Shown here: positions 8,701 through 16,906 of the stretch, in pieces
Numbering within the stretch: the first letter of the stretch is position 1
Layout of the letters: each line of letters begins with the position of its first letter
From: Sulfitobacter sp. S223
Lineage (GTDB): Bacteria; Pseudomonadota; Alphaproteobacteria; Rhodobacterales; Rhodobacteraceae
Assembly: GCF_025143825.1 (NCBI RefSeq)
Contig: NZ_CP083560.1
Span: forward strand, 1,550,001-1,614,000
Length of the DNA stretch: 64,000 nucleotides
Direction: 5' to 3'
Notes under the pieces: model-generated
What the model saw: the letters and a program-made list of their open reading frames with translations, nothing else
The model's database searches: none
What the model was told of the DNA's origin: nothing
Translations under genes and position numbers: made by a program

Positions 8701-9441
8701 ATGATGGAAATTACTTTTGCCGGTGCGGCACTGGCAGGACTTCTTTCATTCCTGTCGCCCTGCATCCTGCCGATTGTCCCATTTTACCTGAGCTATCTTG
8801 CAGGGGTCGGTATGAATCAGATCAGTGCGGAGGCTACAATTGATCGCAAGACACGCCGCCGCGCGGTGATGGCTGCGTGCTTTTTTGCGGCGGGCGTCAT
8901 TACGATTTTCATGGGCTTAGGGGCGGCCGCCACGATGTTCGGGCAGGTGGTGCGCGAATACTTCGATATTTTGCGCTGGGTCGCAGCGGCGATCATCATC
9001 GCGATGGGCCTGCATTTTCTCGGCGTTATCCGCATCGGCATTCTTTACCGTCAGATGCGCGCGGATACCGGCAGCACTTCAAATGTAAGTCTGCTGGGGG
9101 CCTATGTGATCGGACTGGCGTTTGCCTTTGGTTGGACACCTTGTGTCGGGCCTGTTCTGGCGGCGATCCTGTTCATGGCGGGCGGGGCTGACACAGCGTC
9201 AACCGGTGCGGGTTTGTTGTTTGTCTATGGTGTGGGCATGACTGCGCCGTTCATCCTTGCGGCATTTTTCATCGGTCCGTTCATGCGTTGGATGCAGAAG
9301 TTCCGCAAACACCTTGGAAAAATTGAAAAAATTATGGGTATCATGTTGATCGTATTCGGTCTGTTGATTGCCACCAATTCGATGAATTACATCGCCCAGT
9401 GGATGCTGTCTGTGGTGCCCACTTTCGGTACAATAGGATAA
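8701..9441 (+). CDS. soxV: SoxV: CcdA-type transmembrane thiol-disulfide transporter
   Basis: 246 residues with six predicted membrane helices. The two electron-carrying cysteines of the CcdA/DsbD family are present: Cys21 in LSFLSPCILPIVP and Cys148 in FGWTPCVGPVLAA, each flanked by prolines. SoxV moves reducing equivalents from cytoplasmic thioredoxin to periplasmic SoxW and SoxS. First gene of the plus-strand sox transcript; soxW follows after 14 bases. Confidence 0.93.
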   Translation: MMEITFAGAALAGLLSFLSPCILPIVPFYLSYLAGVGMNQISAEATIDRKTRRRAVMAACFFAAGVITIFMGLGAAATMFGQVVREYFDILRWVAAAIIIAMGLHFLGVIRIGILYRQMRADTGSTSNVSLLGAYVIGLAFAFGWTPCVGPVLAAILFMAGGADTASTGAGLLFVYGVGMTAPFILAAFFIGPFMRWMQKFRKHLGKIEKIMGIMLIVFGLLIATNSMNYIAQWMLSVVPTFGTIG

Positions 9442-9455
9442 TGGGAGGACGTCAT

Positions 9456-10019
9456 ATGAAGAAATTGATAACTGCGAGCCTTGCGCTGATTGCAATGACC
9501 GTCTGGGCGAATGCCGCAATATTGGGAGATGACGGCCTGCACAAAGCGCCGTGGATGCGTGACACGTTCAAGGATCTTTCCGAAGATCTCGAAGAGGCGA
9601 ACGCTGAAGGCAAGCGTTTGATGGTCATCATCGAACAGCGCGGCTGCATCTACTGTAAAAAGATGCACGAAGAGGTTTTTCCCGTCGAAGAGATCGCCTC
9701 CTATATTAATGAGAACTACTTTGTTGTGCAGATCAACATGTTTGGTGATGTCGAAGTAACCGACTTTGACGGGGAGGCTCTGGCCGAAAAGGACATGGTC
9801 AAAAAGTGGGGCGCATTGTTTACGCCGATGATTTTGTTCTTTCCTGAAGAGGTGGATGAAGGGTTGAGCGCTTCTCGGGCGGCGGTCGCCACAATGCCGG
9901 GCGCTTTCGGGCGTCATACCACCTTCAATATGCTCAATTGGGTCGTTGAAAAAGGGTATGATGGCGATGAACCGTTTCAAAAGTACCATGCCCGCAAGTT
10001 CGAAGAGCAAAGTAAATAA
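9456..10019 (+). CDS. soxW: SoxW: periplasmic thioredoxin
   Basis: 187 residues from the ATG at 9456, which has a GGGAGG at 9443-9448. Signal peptide at residues 1-20 (MKKLITASLALIAMTVWANA). Thioredoxin active site GCIYCKK with Cys64 and Cys67, cis-Pro in LFTPMILFF. Accepts electrons from SoxV; the known partner of SoxV in the Sox system, with the likely target being the cysteine of SoxY. A 119-base gap with a palindromic operator separates it from soxX. Confidence 0.9.
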   Translation: MKKLITASLALIAMTVWANAAILGDDGLHKAPWMRDTFKDLSEDLEEANAEGKRLMVIIEQRGCIYCKKMHEEVFPVEEIASYINENYFVVQINMFGDVEVTDFDGEALAEKDMVKKWGALFTPMILFFPEEVDEGLSASRAAVATMPGAFGRHTTFNMLNWVVEKGYDGDEPFQKYHARKFEEQSK

Positions 10020-10057
10020 GGGTTTCGGTAGCGGTCCTGCGGGATTTCGCACGTTAT

Positions 10058-10075
10058 AATTCAATTAACTGAATT
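10058..10075. promoter_or_regulatory. SoxR operator upstream of soxX
   Basis: Perfect inverted repeat AATTCA-ATTAAC-TGAATT, i.e. an ATTC-N8-GAAT palindrome, 64 bases before the soxX start in the soxW-soxX gap. Matches, as I recall it, the recognition pattern reported for SqrR/BigR-type repressors; the soxW-soxX gap is a known SoxR binding location in relatives. Confidence 0.7.
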
Positions 10076-10138
10076 TGTTGTTGCGTGATGTCGAGAGTGT
10101 GCGCTACGGTATACCGAATAAGGTCTGAGGGAGGACTC

Positions 10139-10612
10139 ATGAGGATTTTTGGTATTACAGCCATCACGGCTGGGCTTATGGCTTCGGGCGTATACGCCGA
10201 AGATGTGGCGCCGACAGCAGTTAGCTATACTGACGGCGCAGTTGAACAATCATTGACCGGCGTTGCTGGTGATGCTGCCAACGGTCGTTTGATCGTCGGC
10301 GATAAAAAGCAGGGTAACTGCGTTGCCTGTCATGAAGTCAGCGACCTGGCGGATGTGCCATTTCAGGGCAACATCGGCCCTATGCTGGATGGCGCGGGGG
10401 AGCGTTGGTCCGAAGCGGAGCTGCGCGGGATCGTTGCGAATGCAAAGGTGATGTTCGAGGGCAGCATGATGCCGTCCTTCTATCGCACCGAAGGCTACAT
10501 ACGCCCGGGCAACGCCTACACAGGCAAAGCGGCGGATGACACTTTCGGCCCGCTGCTGTCCGCGCAACAAGTTGAAGACGTAGTGGCCTATTTGGCCACC
10601 CTCAAAGAATAA
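10139..10612 (+). CDS. soxX: SoxX: monoheme c-type cytochrome subunit of SoxAX
   Basis: 157 residues from the ATG at 10139, preceded by GAGGGAGGA; an upstream in-frame ATG has no such site. Signal peptide at about residues 1-20. One heme site CVACH at 61-65 and a distal Met region GSMMPSFYRTEGYIRPG. SoxX accepts the two electrons released when SoxA joins thiosulfate to the SoxY cysteine in the periplasm. First gene of the sox catalytic cluster; soxY starts 32 bases later. Confidence 0.95.
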   Translation: MRIFGITAITAGLMASGVYAEDVAPTAVSYTDGAVEQSLTGVAGDAANGRLIVGDKKQGNCVACHEVSDLADVPFQGNIGPMLDGAGERWSEAELRGIVANAKVMFEGSMMPSFYRTEGYIRPGNAYTGKAADDTFGPLLSAQQVEDVVAYLATLKE

Positions 10613-10644
10613 TCAAACCCGAACGGGAATGAAGGAGTATACAG

Positions 10645-11061
10645 ATGGAAATGACGAGACGTGACGCCATTGCGATGGGGGCAGGGGCCCTTTTGATCGC
10701 AGGCTTGCCGATCCGCGCATCGGCGGCGGCAGAAGAAGCAATCGCTGCCTTTACGGGTGGCGCAGAAATCGGGTCTGGTGACATCAGCCTGACAGCCCCC
10801 GAAATCGCCGAGAACGGTAACACTGTGCCGGTCGAAGTATCTTCGGAAACAGCTGCCGAGATCATGTTGCTGGCAACAGGCAACCCCACACCGGGTGTTG
10901 CAACGTTCAAGTTCGGCAAACTGGCCGGATCGCGTTCTGCATCAACACGCATCCGCCTCGCGGGCACGCAGGACGTCGTTGCAATCGCCAAGCTGGACGA
11001 TGGATCGTTCGTGCAGGCGTCTAGCACTGTGAAAGTAACAATCGGCGGCTGCGGCGGCTAA
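10645..11061 (+). CDS. soxY: SoxY: sulfur-carrier subunit
   Basis: 138 residues. Twin-arginine signal (TRRDAIAMGAGALL) ending near ASA at residue 27. The swinging-arm C-terminus is GGCGG with Cys136, the residue to which all sulfur intermediates are attached. Forms a heterodimer with SoxZ, which has no signal and is exported with it by Tat. Good RBS (GAAGGAG). Normal length. Confidence 0.96.
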   Translation: MEMTRRDAIAMGAGALLIAGLPIRASAAAEEAIAAFTGGAEIGSGDISLTAPEIAENGNTVPVEVSSETAAEIMLLATGNPTPGVATFKFGKLAGSRSASTRIRLAGTQDVVAIAKLDDGSFVQASSTVKVTIGGCGG

Positions 11062-11082
11062 AGGTCTTTAGGAGAAACAATC

Positions 11083-11412
11083 ATGGCATCTGATGTAAAA
11101 CCACGCGTCAAAGTACCAAAATCGGCAACCGCCGGCGAGGCCATCACAATCAAAACGCTGATCAGCCACAAGATGGAATCCGGTCAGCGCAAGGACAAGG
11201 AAGGCAATGCCATTCCGCGTTCGATCATCAATCGTTTCACCTGTGAATTCAACGGTGAGAGCGTGATTGACGTGAAGATGGAGCCTGCGATCTCCACCAA
11301 CCCGTACTTCGAATTCGAAGCATTGGTCCCTGAGGCCGGTGAATTCAAATTCACATGGTACGACGACGACGGCTCGGTCTACGAAGACGCAAAAACAATC
11401 GCGATCGGCTGA
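11083..11412 (+). CDS. soxZ: SoxZ: sulfur-carrier partner of SoxY
   Basis: 109 residues, no signal peptide, typical of SoxZ, which is carried out with SoxY. All-beta immunoglobulin-like protein with the family segments PRVKVPKSATAGEAITIKTLI and, near the C-terminus, FKFTWYDDDGSVYEDAKTI. It shapes the surface that presents the SoxY arm to SoxAX, SoxB and SoxCD. RBS AGGAGAAA precedes the ATG. Confidence 0.95.
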   Translation: MASDVKPRVKVPKSATAGEAITIKTLISHKMESGQRKDKEGNAIPRSIINRFTCEFNGESVIDVKMEPAISTNPYFEFEALVPEAGEFKFTWYDDDGSVYEDAKTIAIG

Positions 11413-11439
11413 ACGCATTTTTACCTTGGGAGGGACACC

Positions 11440-12285
11440 ATGCGGAAATTGACAGGCGCACTGCTTGCAACTCTGTTGACAACATCGGCAGCTTTTGCCG
11501 ATCCGGTCGATGACAATCTGATCCTCAACGAAGAGACTGAAATGGTCACGCGCACTGCCGCGCCAGAGCATGTTTCTGACGCGTTGGACGAAGTGATGTC
11601 AGGCTGGCTGTTCCGCGGGACAGAGACCCGTGCGATGCAGGCGGATGACTTCGACAACCCCGGCATGATTTTTGTGGAACAGGCGGAGGAGGTCTGGAAC
11701 ACAGCCGAGGGGAGCGCAGGCAAATCATGTGCAGATTGCCACGGTGCATCTGCGGACATGTCTGAAGTGCGTCCGACGTATCCGAAGTGGAATGCAGACG
11801 CTGGCGAAGTACGCACGCTTGAAATGCAGATCAACGACTGCCGCACCAACCAGATGGGCGCAGACGAGTGGAAGTACACTGGTGGCGATATGGTCAACAT
11901 GACCGCATTGCTGGCGTCTGTTTCCCGTGGTTTGCCCGTGAACGTCGCAATCGACGGACCCGCGCAATCGATGTGGGAGCAGGGCAAAGAGCTGTATTAC
12001 ACACGGACAGGCCAGCTTGAACTGTCTTGCGCAAATTGCCACGAAGACAACTATGGCAACATGATCCGTGCAGACCACCTGAGCCAGGGCCAGATCAACG
12101 GCTTCCCTGTCTATCGTCTGAAAAACACAAAGCTGAATTCGGCGCATAGCCGCTTTAAAGGTTGTGTGCGCGATACCCGCGCCGAGACTTATAGCCCGGG
12201 CAGCCAAGAGTTCGTCGCACTTGAGCTTTATGTCGCGTCCCGCGGCAACGGCCTGAGTGTCGAAGGTCCAGCCGTCCGCAACTAA
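11440..12285 (+). CDS. soxA: SoxA: diheme c-type cytochrome, L-cysteine S-thiosulfotransferase
   Basis: 281 residues. Signal peptide 1-20. Two complete heme sites, CADCH at 97-101 and CANCH at 197-201, and the catalytic cysteine Cys242 in the motif FKGCVRDTRAE, which carries a persulfide and ligates the active-site heme. It therefore belongs to the diheme type of SoxA. With SoxX it couples thiosulfate oxidatively to SoxY Cys136. Followed by a strong hairpin terminator before soxB. Confidence 0.96.
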   Translation: MRKLTGALLATLLTTSAAFADPVDDNLILNEETEMVTRTAAPEHVSDALDEVMSGWLFRGTETRAMQADDFDNPGMIFVEQAEEVWNTAEGSAGKSCADCHGASADMSEVRPTYPKWNADAGEVRTLEMQINDCRTNQMGADEWKYTGGDMVNMTALLASVSRGLPVNVAIDGPAQSMWEQGKELYYTRTGQLELSCANCHEDNYGNMIRADHLSQGQINGFPVYRLKNTKLNSAHSRFKGCVRDTRAETYSPGSQEFVALELYVASRGNGLSVEGPAVRN

Positions 12286-12293
12286 ACTATCTG

Positions 12294-12325
12294 AGCCCCG
12301 CCCGAGAGATCGGCGCGGGGCTTTT
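12294..12325 (+). terminator. Hairpin between soxA and soxB
   Basis: Stem AGCCCCGC / GCGGGGCT extended by an inner stem CCGA-GAGA-TCGG, followed by TTTT. A strong intrinsic terminator form within the sox operon, so soxB and later genes may be expressed at lower level or from their own promoter. Confidence 0.75.
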
Positions 12326-12337
12326 CTGCTCTAATCC

Positions 12338-12353
12338 ATTCAATAATGCGCAT
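12338..12353. promoter_or_regulatory. Degenerate SoxR-like site before soxB
   Basis: ATTCAATAATGCGCAT matches the site before soxX in its first seven bases and has GCAT in place of GAAT in the right arm. It lies between the soxA hairpin and the soxB start, where an internal promoter would be expected. Confidence 0.3.
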
Positions 12354-12380
12354 ATGTATGCGCAACTGGGAGTTCCCAAA

Positions 12381-14084
12381 ATGATTTCTCGTCGTGATTT
12401 TTTGCAAACCAGCATGGCAGCAGCCGCCCTTTACGGCTCTTCTGGTTTTGGGAACTGGGCGCGTCTGGCTGCCCAACAGGCGCTGACGCAAGACAAGCTG
12501 CTAGAGTTTGACACCTTCGGGAATGTCTCGTTGATCCACATCACCGACATCCATGCTCAGCTAAAACCGATCTATTTCCGAGAGCCGGAGATTAACATCG
12601 GGGTAGGCGGCAACAAGGGCGCTGTACCCCATGTTACTGGCGCCGACTTCCGCAAGCTTTACGGCATCGAGGACGGCAGCCCGTCTGCCTATGCGCTGTC
12701 CTACAATGATTTCAGCGCCTTGGCGCAGAGCTATGGCCGTGTTGGCGGGCTGGACCGTGTGGCCACCGTGATCAATTCGATCCGTGCTGACCGCCCTGAC
12801 GCACTGCTGCTGGATGGCGGCGATACATGGCACGGCAGCTACACCTGCTACCAGACCCAAGGGCAGGACATGGTAAATGTCATGAACGCGCTCAAGCCTG
12901 ACGCGATGACGTTCCACTGGGAATTCACACTCGGCTCTGACCGGGTGAACGAGATCGTTGAAGGTCTGCCGTTCGCCGCCCTTGGCCAGAACATCTTTGA
13001 CGCTGAATGGGATGAGCCATCCGACCTCTTCCCGCCCTATAAATTCTATGAGACTGGCGGCGTAAAAGTAGCCGTGATCGGTCAGGCATTCCCCTACATG
13101 CCCATCGCCAATCCGGGCTGGATGTTCCCCGAATACTCCTTTGGTATCCGCGACGAGAATATGCAGGCCATGGTTGACGAAGTGCGCGCGAAGGGTGCCG
13201 AGCTTGTCGTATGCCTCAGCCACAACGGCTTTGACGTTGATAAGCAGATGGCGGGTAAAGTTACCGGCATTGATGTGATCCTGTCAGGTCACACCCACGA
13301 CGCGCTGCCCGAACCTGTGCTGGTTGGTGAGACGATTATCGTCGCCTCCGGTTCTAACGGCAAGTTTGTCAGCCGGGTTGATCTGGATGTACAGAATGGG
13401 CGGATGATGGGCTTCCGTCATAAGTTGATCCCGATCTTCTCGGACGTGATTACGCCGGACGCCGAGGTGGCCAAGCTGATTGATGAGCAGCGCGCGCCCT
13501 ATGCAGACCAGCTGAGCGAAGTCATTGGCCGCACAGGCGATGCACAAACGCTTTATCGCCGTGGGAATTTTAACGGGACATGGGATGACCTGATCTGCGA
13601 TGCGCTGATCTCGGAGCGTGAGGCAGACATCGCGCTTAGCCCTGGCGTGCGCTGGGGGCCGTCCATCCTGCCCGGTCAGGACATCACCCGCGAAGACATC
13701 TGGAACGTCACTTCTATGACCTACGGTGAGGCTTACCGCACTGAAATGACAGGTGAATTCCTGCATGTGGTGCTAGAGGATGTGGCCGACAACCTGTTCA
13801 ACCCCGATCCCTATTACCAACAGGGCGGCGACATGGTGCGCACGGGCGGACTTGGCTATAAAATCGATGTGACCAAGCCGCAGGGCAGCCGTATCACCGA
13901 GATGACTCTGCTGAAAACAGGCGAGAAGATTGATCCGTCGAAAACCTATCAGATTGCGGGCTGGGCTTCGGTCAACGAAGGCACGGAAGGCCCGAAAATC
14001 TGGGATGTGGTCGAGGCGCATATCGCCAAACAAGGCACGATCTCGCTTGACCCAAATAACAGCGTGGAAGTGGTCGGCGCGTAA
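12381..14084 (+). CDS. soxB: SoxB: S-sulfosulfanyl-L-cysteine sulfohydrolase
   Basis: 567 residues from the ATG at 12381 (GGGAG upstream); the earlier in-frame ATG at 12354 would break the Tat signal spacing. Tat signal MISRRDFLQTSMAAAALYG. Binuclear manganese phosphoesterase fold: ITDIHAQ (Asp56, His58), LDGGDTWHGS (Asp145, Asp148), FHWEFTLG (His179), LSHNGFD and SGHTHD later, all metal ligands. C-terminal 5'-nucleotidase-like domain. Releases sulfate from the SoxY-bound thiosulfate by hydrolysis in the periplasm. Confidence 0.96.
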   Translation: MISRRDFLQTSMAAAALYGSSGFGNWARLAAQQALTQDKLLEFDTFGNVSLIHITDIHAQLKPIYFREPEINIGVGGNKGAVPHVTGADFRKLYGIEDGSPSAYALSYNDFSALAQSYGRVGGLDRVATVINSIRADRPDALLLDGGDTWHGSYTCYQTQGQDMVNVMNALKPDAMTFHWEFTLGSDRVNEIVEGLPFAALGQNIFDAEWDEPSDLFPPYKFYETGGVKVAVIGQAFPYMPIANPGWMFPEYSFGIRDENMQAMVDEVRAKGAELVVCLSHNGFDVDKQMAGKVTGIDVILSGHTHDALPEPVLVGETIIVASGSNGKFVSRVDLDVQNGRMMGFRHKLIPIFSDVITPDAEVAKLIDEQRAPYADQLSEVIGRTGDAQTLYRRGNFNGTWDDLICDALISEREADIALSPGVRWGPSILPGQDITREDIWNVTSMTYGEAYRTEMTGEFLHVVLEDVADNLFNPDPYYQQGGDMVRTGGLGYKIDVTKPQGSRITEMTLLKTGEKIDPSKTYQIAGWASVNEGTEGPKIWDVVEAHIAKQGTISLDPNNSVEVVGA

Positions 14085-14109
14085 ATCCGGCCCGACAGGG
14101 AGAGATACC

Positions 14110-14544
14110 ATGAAGAGATTTATCGCGACAACGGCTTTGACCGTGATGATGGCCACCAGTGCTTTTGCCGAAGGTGTGGTGCACCGTGTGGCTGTGCATG
14201 TGGATCAGAACGATCCTCAGGTGATGAACATGGCTCTCAACAACGTCGCCAACCTGACCAGCTATTATGAGGCACAAGGCGACACAGTCATGGTTGAGCT
14301 GGTGGCCTATGGTCCGGGGCTCAACATGTTTGTCCCGGGCAAAAGCCCTGTCGAGGACCGCATTTCGACAATGTCGCTAGAGATGGAAAATCTGAGCTTT
14401 GCCGCGTGCGGCAACACTCTGCGCAATATGAGCAAAAAAGCAGGCAAAGACATCACCTTGATGGATGAGGCGACCATTGTGCCCTCCGGTGTCGTGCGCC
14501 TGATTGAATTACAAGAGAAAGACTATGCCTACATCCGGCCCTGA
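14110..14544 (+). CDS. Periplasmic DsrE family protein within the sox operon
   Basis: 144 residues, ATG at 14110 with GGGAGAG before it. Signal peptide 1-20 (ending ATSAFA), so the mature protein is periplasmic. DsrE fold pattern: HRVAVHVDQNDPQVMNMALNN, strand VELVAYGPGLNMFVP, and Cys100 in SFAACGNTL, the position where DsrE proteins carry a sulfur-transfer cysteine. Cytoplasmic DsrE/TusD relatives relay persulfides. Its place between soxB and soxC suggests handling of SoxY-bound or free sulfane sulfur (inference). It is not part of the classical Paracoccus core operon as I know it. Confidence 0.85.
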   Translation: MKRFIATTALTVMMATSAFAEGVVHRVAVHVDQNDPQVMNMALNNVANLTSYYEAQGDTVMVELVAYGPGLNMFVPGKSPVEDRISTMSLEMENLSFAACGNTLRNMSKKAGKDITLMDEATIVPSGVVRLIELQEKDYAYIRP

Positions 14545-14586
14545 TTCAGCGGCCTGATTGTTGCTAGCTAACAAAAGGAGAATGCC

Positions 14587-15855
14587 ATGACGCATAAACC
14601 CTCACGCAGACAATTTTTAAGAAGCAGCGTAGCGGCTGGCGCAGCAATCACTGTTGCCGGAACTGCCAAGGCGCAAACGCCTGATCCGCTGATCACCGAA
14701 GTGCAGCCTTGGGCGCAGGCCTTTGGCGAGGGGGTAGATGCAACGCCTTACGGCATGCCGATCGAGTATGAGAGCGATGTCATCCGCCGCAACGTTGAGT
14801 GGCTCACCGCAGATACGGTCAGCTCGATCAACTTCACGCCGATCCACGCGCTTGATGGTACCATCACGCCGCAGGGCTGTGCGTTCGAGCGTCACCACTC
14901 CGGTGCGATTGAGCTCAAGAAAGAAGATTACCGCCTGATGATCAACGGCTTGGTCGATACGCCGCTGGTCTTTACCTACGCTGATCTTGAACGGTTCCCG
15001 CGTGAAAACCACGTGTATTTCTGCGAATGTGCAGCCAATACAGGCATGGAGTGGGCAGGCGCGCAGCTCAACGGTGCGCAGTTCACCCATGGTATGATCC
15101 ATAACATGGAATACACGGGCGTTCCGCTGCGCACCCTGCTGGAAGAGGCAGGCTTGGACACGGCAGGCGATCTCAAGGATAAATGGGTCTTTGTTGAGGG
15201 GGCGGATGCTTCTTCCAATGGCCGCTCGATCCCGATGGAAAAGGCGCTGGATGACTGCTTGATCGCGTTCAAGGCCAATGGCGAGGCGCTGCGCAAGGAG
15301 CATGGCTATCCTGTGCGTCTTGTTGTGCCGGGTTGGGAAGGCAATATGTGGGTCAAGTGGATCCGCCGGATCGAAGTTGTCGATACCCCCGTAGAAAGCC
15401 GCGAAGAGACATCGAAATACACCGACACGCTTGAAGACGGCACAAGCCGCAAGTGGACATGGGCGATGGATGCCAAATCTGTCGTAACCAGCCCCAGCCC
15501 TCAGGCGCCGATTACCCATGGAAAAGGGCCGCTGGTGATCTCTGGTCTGGCTTGGTCTGGTCGCGGGGCGATCACCCGTGTTGATGTCTCCAAAGATGGC
15601 GGCATGACGTGGGAAACCGCACGTCTGGCCAAGCCGGGCGAGAAGATGGCGCTTACGCGCTTCTATCTCGACACGGATTGGGACGGATCGGAAATGATGC
15701 TTCAAAGTCGCGCCATGGACGACACAGGTTATATCCAACCCACAAAAGCACAGCTGCGCGAAGTGCGCGGCCTGAATTCAATCTATCACAATAACTGTAT
15801 CCAGACATGGCTGGTGCGCAGCAACGGCGAGGCGGAAAATGTCGAAGTTTCTTAA
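14587..15855 (+). CDS. soxC: SoxC: molybdenum subunit of sulfane dehydrogenase
   Basis: 422 residues. Tat signal SRRQFLRSSVAAGAA near the N-terminus, cleaved near AQA at 30. Sulfite oxidase-type molybdopterin domain: YFCECAANTGMEW at 145-155, with Cys148 the likely Mo ligand, then GVPLRTLLEEAG and VRLVVPGWEGNMWVKWIRRI. C-terminal dimerisation (Ig-like) domain with GLAWSGRGAITRVDVS. With SoxD it oxidises the SoxY-bound sulfane by six electrons. The stop codon overlaps soxD by 17 bases. Confidence 0.96.
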   Translation: MTHKPSRRQFLRSSVAAGAAITVAGTAKAQTPDPLITEVQPWAQAFGEGVDATPYGMPIEYESDVIRRNVEWLTADTVSSINFTPIHALDGTITPQGCAFERHHSGAIELKKEDYRLMINGLVDTPLVFTYADLERFPRENHVYFCECAANTGMEWAGAQLNGAQFTHGMIHNMEYTGVPLRTLLEEAGLDTAGDLKDKWVFVEGADASSNGRSIPMEKALDDCLIAFKANGEALRKEHGYPVRLVVPGWEGNMWVKWIRRIEVVDTPVESREETSKYTDTLEDGTSRKWTWAMDAKSVVTSPSPQAPITHGKGPLVISGLAWSGRGAITRVDVSKDGGMTWETARLAKPGEKMALTRFYLDTDWDGSEMMLQSRAMDDTGYIQPTKAQLREVRGLNSIYHNNCIQTWLVRSNGEAENVEVS

Positions 15856-16903
15856 ATCAACAGCTCTTTTGACAGCTCTGGCTCTGGTCTCCGGTCCGGC
15901 GTTTGCAGAAAAACTCGGGTTGGGCCGTCCGGCCTTGCCAGAAGAGGTCGCCGCATGGAACGGCGAAGTTCATCCTGACGGAACGGGTCTGCCCGCAGGG
16001 TCAGGTGATGCAATCGTTGGCGAAGAGATTTTCGCCGACAAATGCGCAGCCTGCCACGGTGATTTCGCCGAAGGCATCGGCAACTGGCCAAAGTTGGCCG
16101 GTGGGGCAGATACACTGGATCGTGAAGACCCGCTTAAGACAGTCGGCTCTTACTGGCCCTATCTGTCTACCGCGTTTGACTACATCAAACGGTCGATGCC
16201 GTATGGCAATGCAGGCACGCTGACCGATGATGAAACCTACGCAATCGTCGCCTATATCCTGTATTCCAACGATCTGATCGAAGATGATTTTGTGCTTTCC
16301 AAAGAAACGTTCTTTGACGTGGAAATGCCCAACGCCGACGGCTTCTTCGTGGATGACCGCGCCGAGACTGAATATGCAGTTTGGTCGGGTGAGCCTTGCA
16401 TGGAGAACTGCAAAAGCGAGCCTGTGAAAGTCACCATGCGCGCGATGGTTCTGGACGTGACACCGCAGGAAGAAGCTGCTGCCGAGCCAGCTGCAGAAGA
16501 GCCCGCAGTCGTTGTAGCAGAGGCACCCAAAGAAGAAGCACCAGCAGAAGCGGAACCTGAAGTGGTGGCGGCTGCTTTTGATGCTGATCTGGCTGCCAAG
16601 GGCGAAAAGGTTTTCAGAAAGTGTAAATCTTGCCATCAGGTCGGCGAAGGCGCCAAGAACAAGGTTGGCCCGATGCTGAACGGGATCGTAGATCATGCGG
16701 CCGGCGCTGTTGAAGGCTTCAAGTATTCCAAGCCCATGCAAAAGGCGGCTGAGGACGGTCTGGTCTGGTCCGAAGCCGAACTGGCAAGCTTTCTGGAGAA
16801 CCCCAAGAAGTACATGAAGGGCACTAAGATGTCCTTTGCAGGGCTCAGGAAGGAAGACGACCAGCTTGCGGTTGTCGAATACCTGAAGTCAGTAGGCGAC
16901 TAA
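15839..16903 (+). CDS. soxD: SoxD: diheme cytochrome c subunit of sulfane dehydrogenase
   Basis: 354 residues. Signal peptide 1-23. Two cytochrome c domains: CAACH at 69-73 and CKSCH at 262-266. They are joined by an Ala/Glu/Pro-rich linker at about 209-246, which probably forms a flexible tether and keeps low-complexity codon repeats. The second domain ends with the class I pattern YMKGTKMSFAGL (distal Met). Electron outlet of SoxC. Starts inside the soxC end, so the two are translationally coupled. Confidence 0.94.
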   Translation: MSKFLKSTALLTALALVSGPAFAEKLGLGRPALPEEVAAWNGEVHPDGTGLPAGSGDAIVGEEIFADKCAACHGDFAEGIGNWPKLAGGADTLDREDPLKTVGSYWPYLSTAFDYIKRSMPYGNAGTLTDDETYAIVAYILYSNDLIEDDFVLSKETFFDVEMPNADGFFVDDRAETEYAVWSGEPCMENCKSEPVKVTMRAMVLDVTPQEEAAAEPAAEEPAVVVAEAPKEEAPAEAEPEVVAAAFDADLAAKGEKVFRKCKSCHQVGEGAKNKVGPMLNGIVDHAAGAVEGFKYSKPMQKAAEDGLVWSEAELASFLENPKKYMKGTKMSFAGLRKEDDQLAVVEYLKSVGD

Positions 16904-16906
16904 CCA

